In this document: positions 6,639-7,061 of the stretch, one piece after another
Layout of the letters: each line of letters opens with the position of its first letter
Numbering within the stretch: the stretch's first letter is position 1
Origin: an uncultured Anaerolineales bacterium
GTDB taxonomy: Bacteria; Chloroflexota; Anaerolineae; Anaerolineales; UBA11657
Direction of reading: 5' to 3'
Assembly (NCBI GenBank): GCA_913040765.1
Contig: CAJWIA010000075.1
Location: forward strand, 1-7,061
Length of the DNA stretch: 7,061 nucleotides
Notes under the pieces: model-generated
Database searches by the model: none
Told to the model about the DNA's origin: nothing
Seen by the model: the letters and a program-made list of their open reading frames with translations, nothing else
Translations under genes and position numbers: made by a program

Positions 6639-7061
6639 ATGTCAAAAAATAGTCTTGCATTCTGCGCTCATCTGAGTATTATGATGGGCGATTTGCGTTT
6701 CAAGCATTTGGTTCGTCTGTGTCTAGCATTAATTGGTGCGTTAATCCTCTGGGCAATGTTTGCTCCGCTGCCAGTATATGCTTCAGACTGTGGCCCTGGT
6801 CTCGTGCAGTGTATTGATACGGTAGGCGACATTACTAGCGTGCCCATTACGGTAGCGGGCACCTGCGACGATCGAAATAATTGGAACAAAGACCATTATG
6901 GTTTGGGTGTCCGGGTGATAGGCGTGGACAATGACTTAAACCATAGTTTAGGGTTCACGCCGATGTCAGGTGCGGTCTCGACTACGGATGATGCGGGAGG
7001 CTCAGATGGGCGGACGGATTGGGAGTTAGAATGGGCCCCGGTCTTCAACGGGACATTCAAG
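6639..7061 (+). CDS. N-terminal part of a secreted protein (3'-truncated by the window), possibly Ig-like
   Basis: An open frame of 141 codons runs from ATG 6639 to the last base with no stop. Residues 1-48 form a signal peptide: a basic stretch (RFKHLVR 20-26), a hydrophobic core (LCLALIGALILWAMFAPLPV) and a probable signal peptidase I site VYA|SD after residue 48. With the alternative start at 6684 the signal peptide would be a more usual 33 residues. The mature part has cysteines at 51, 58 and 76 and is rich in Asp, Gly and Thr. The segment VSTTDDAGGSDGRTDWELEW followed by a GTFK strand resembles the 'TTDxxGxxxxxWxPxxxGTY' end of bacterial Ig-like domains; this is inference from pattern. 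GC is about 54% after 6841, above the upstream operon. It is preceded by its own candidate promoter, so it is probably a separate unit. Function not recognised. Confidence 0.75.
   Translation, partial: MSKNSLAFCAHLSIMMGDLRFKHLVRLCLALIGALILWAMFAPLPVYASDCGPGLVQCIDTVGDITSVPITVAGTCDDRNNWNKDHYGLGVRVIGVDNDLNHSLGFTPMSGAVSTTDDAGGSDGRTDWELEWAPVFNGTFK

Noticed and set aside
6840..6862. GTGCCC/GGGCAC inverted repeat
   Set aside because: A 6-bp stem with an 11-base loop within coding sequence; expected by chance in GC-richer DNA.

Overview
The window looks like a piece of a Chloroflexota genome, at moderate confidence. The two strongest hints are a very hydrophobic protein made of DUF5671-like membrane repeats and a family-39-type glycosyltransferase ending in the small beta-sandwich module common in large Chloroflexota membrane glycosyltransferases. 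Most of the DNA is AT-rich (roughly 40% GC by eye). GC rises to about 60% over the glycosyltransferase C-terminal module and to about 54% in the last gene. I cannot name a genus.

All genes lie on the + strand. Positions 1-89 hold the tail of an upstream gene that ends in a membrane segment. After a 59-base gap comes a tight run of five genes: a small membrane-anchored protein with a probable NTF2-like outer domain (149-649), a large repeat-built polytopic membrane protein (674-2593), a 3-hydroxyisobutyrate-dehydrogenase-type oxidoreductase (best start 2630, to 3526), a zinc-free quinone oxidoreductase of the PIG3 type (3576-4553), and a GT39/ArnT-like glycosyltransferase (4550-6406). Gaps are 24, 36 and 49 bases and the last pair overlaps by 4 bases (GTGA), so the run is probably one operon. 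The 232-base gap at 6407-6638 contains a plausible sigma-70-type promoter. It is followed by the first 141 codons of a secreted protein that runs off the window end.

Functionally, the first two genes look like a membrane pair of unknown role. The two middle genes are soluble NAD(P)H-dependent oxidoreductases, and the glycosyltransferase probably moves a sugar from a lipid carrier on the outer face of the membrane. Nothing in the sequence proves a common pathway; the linkage rests on spacing and direction only.

The most striking item is a perfect 46-base palindrome with no spacer (1598-1643) inside the coding sequence of the large membrane protein. Next are the sharp composition change at a domain boundary of the glycosyltransferase and the internal architecture of the membrane protein: six two-helix units, arranged as three pairs, then a soluble alpha/beta-like domain and a final helix.
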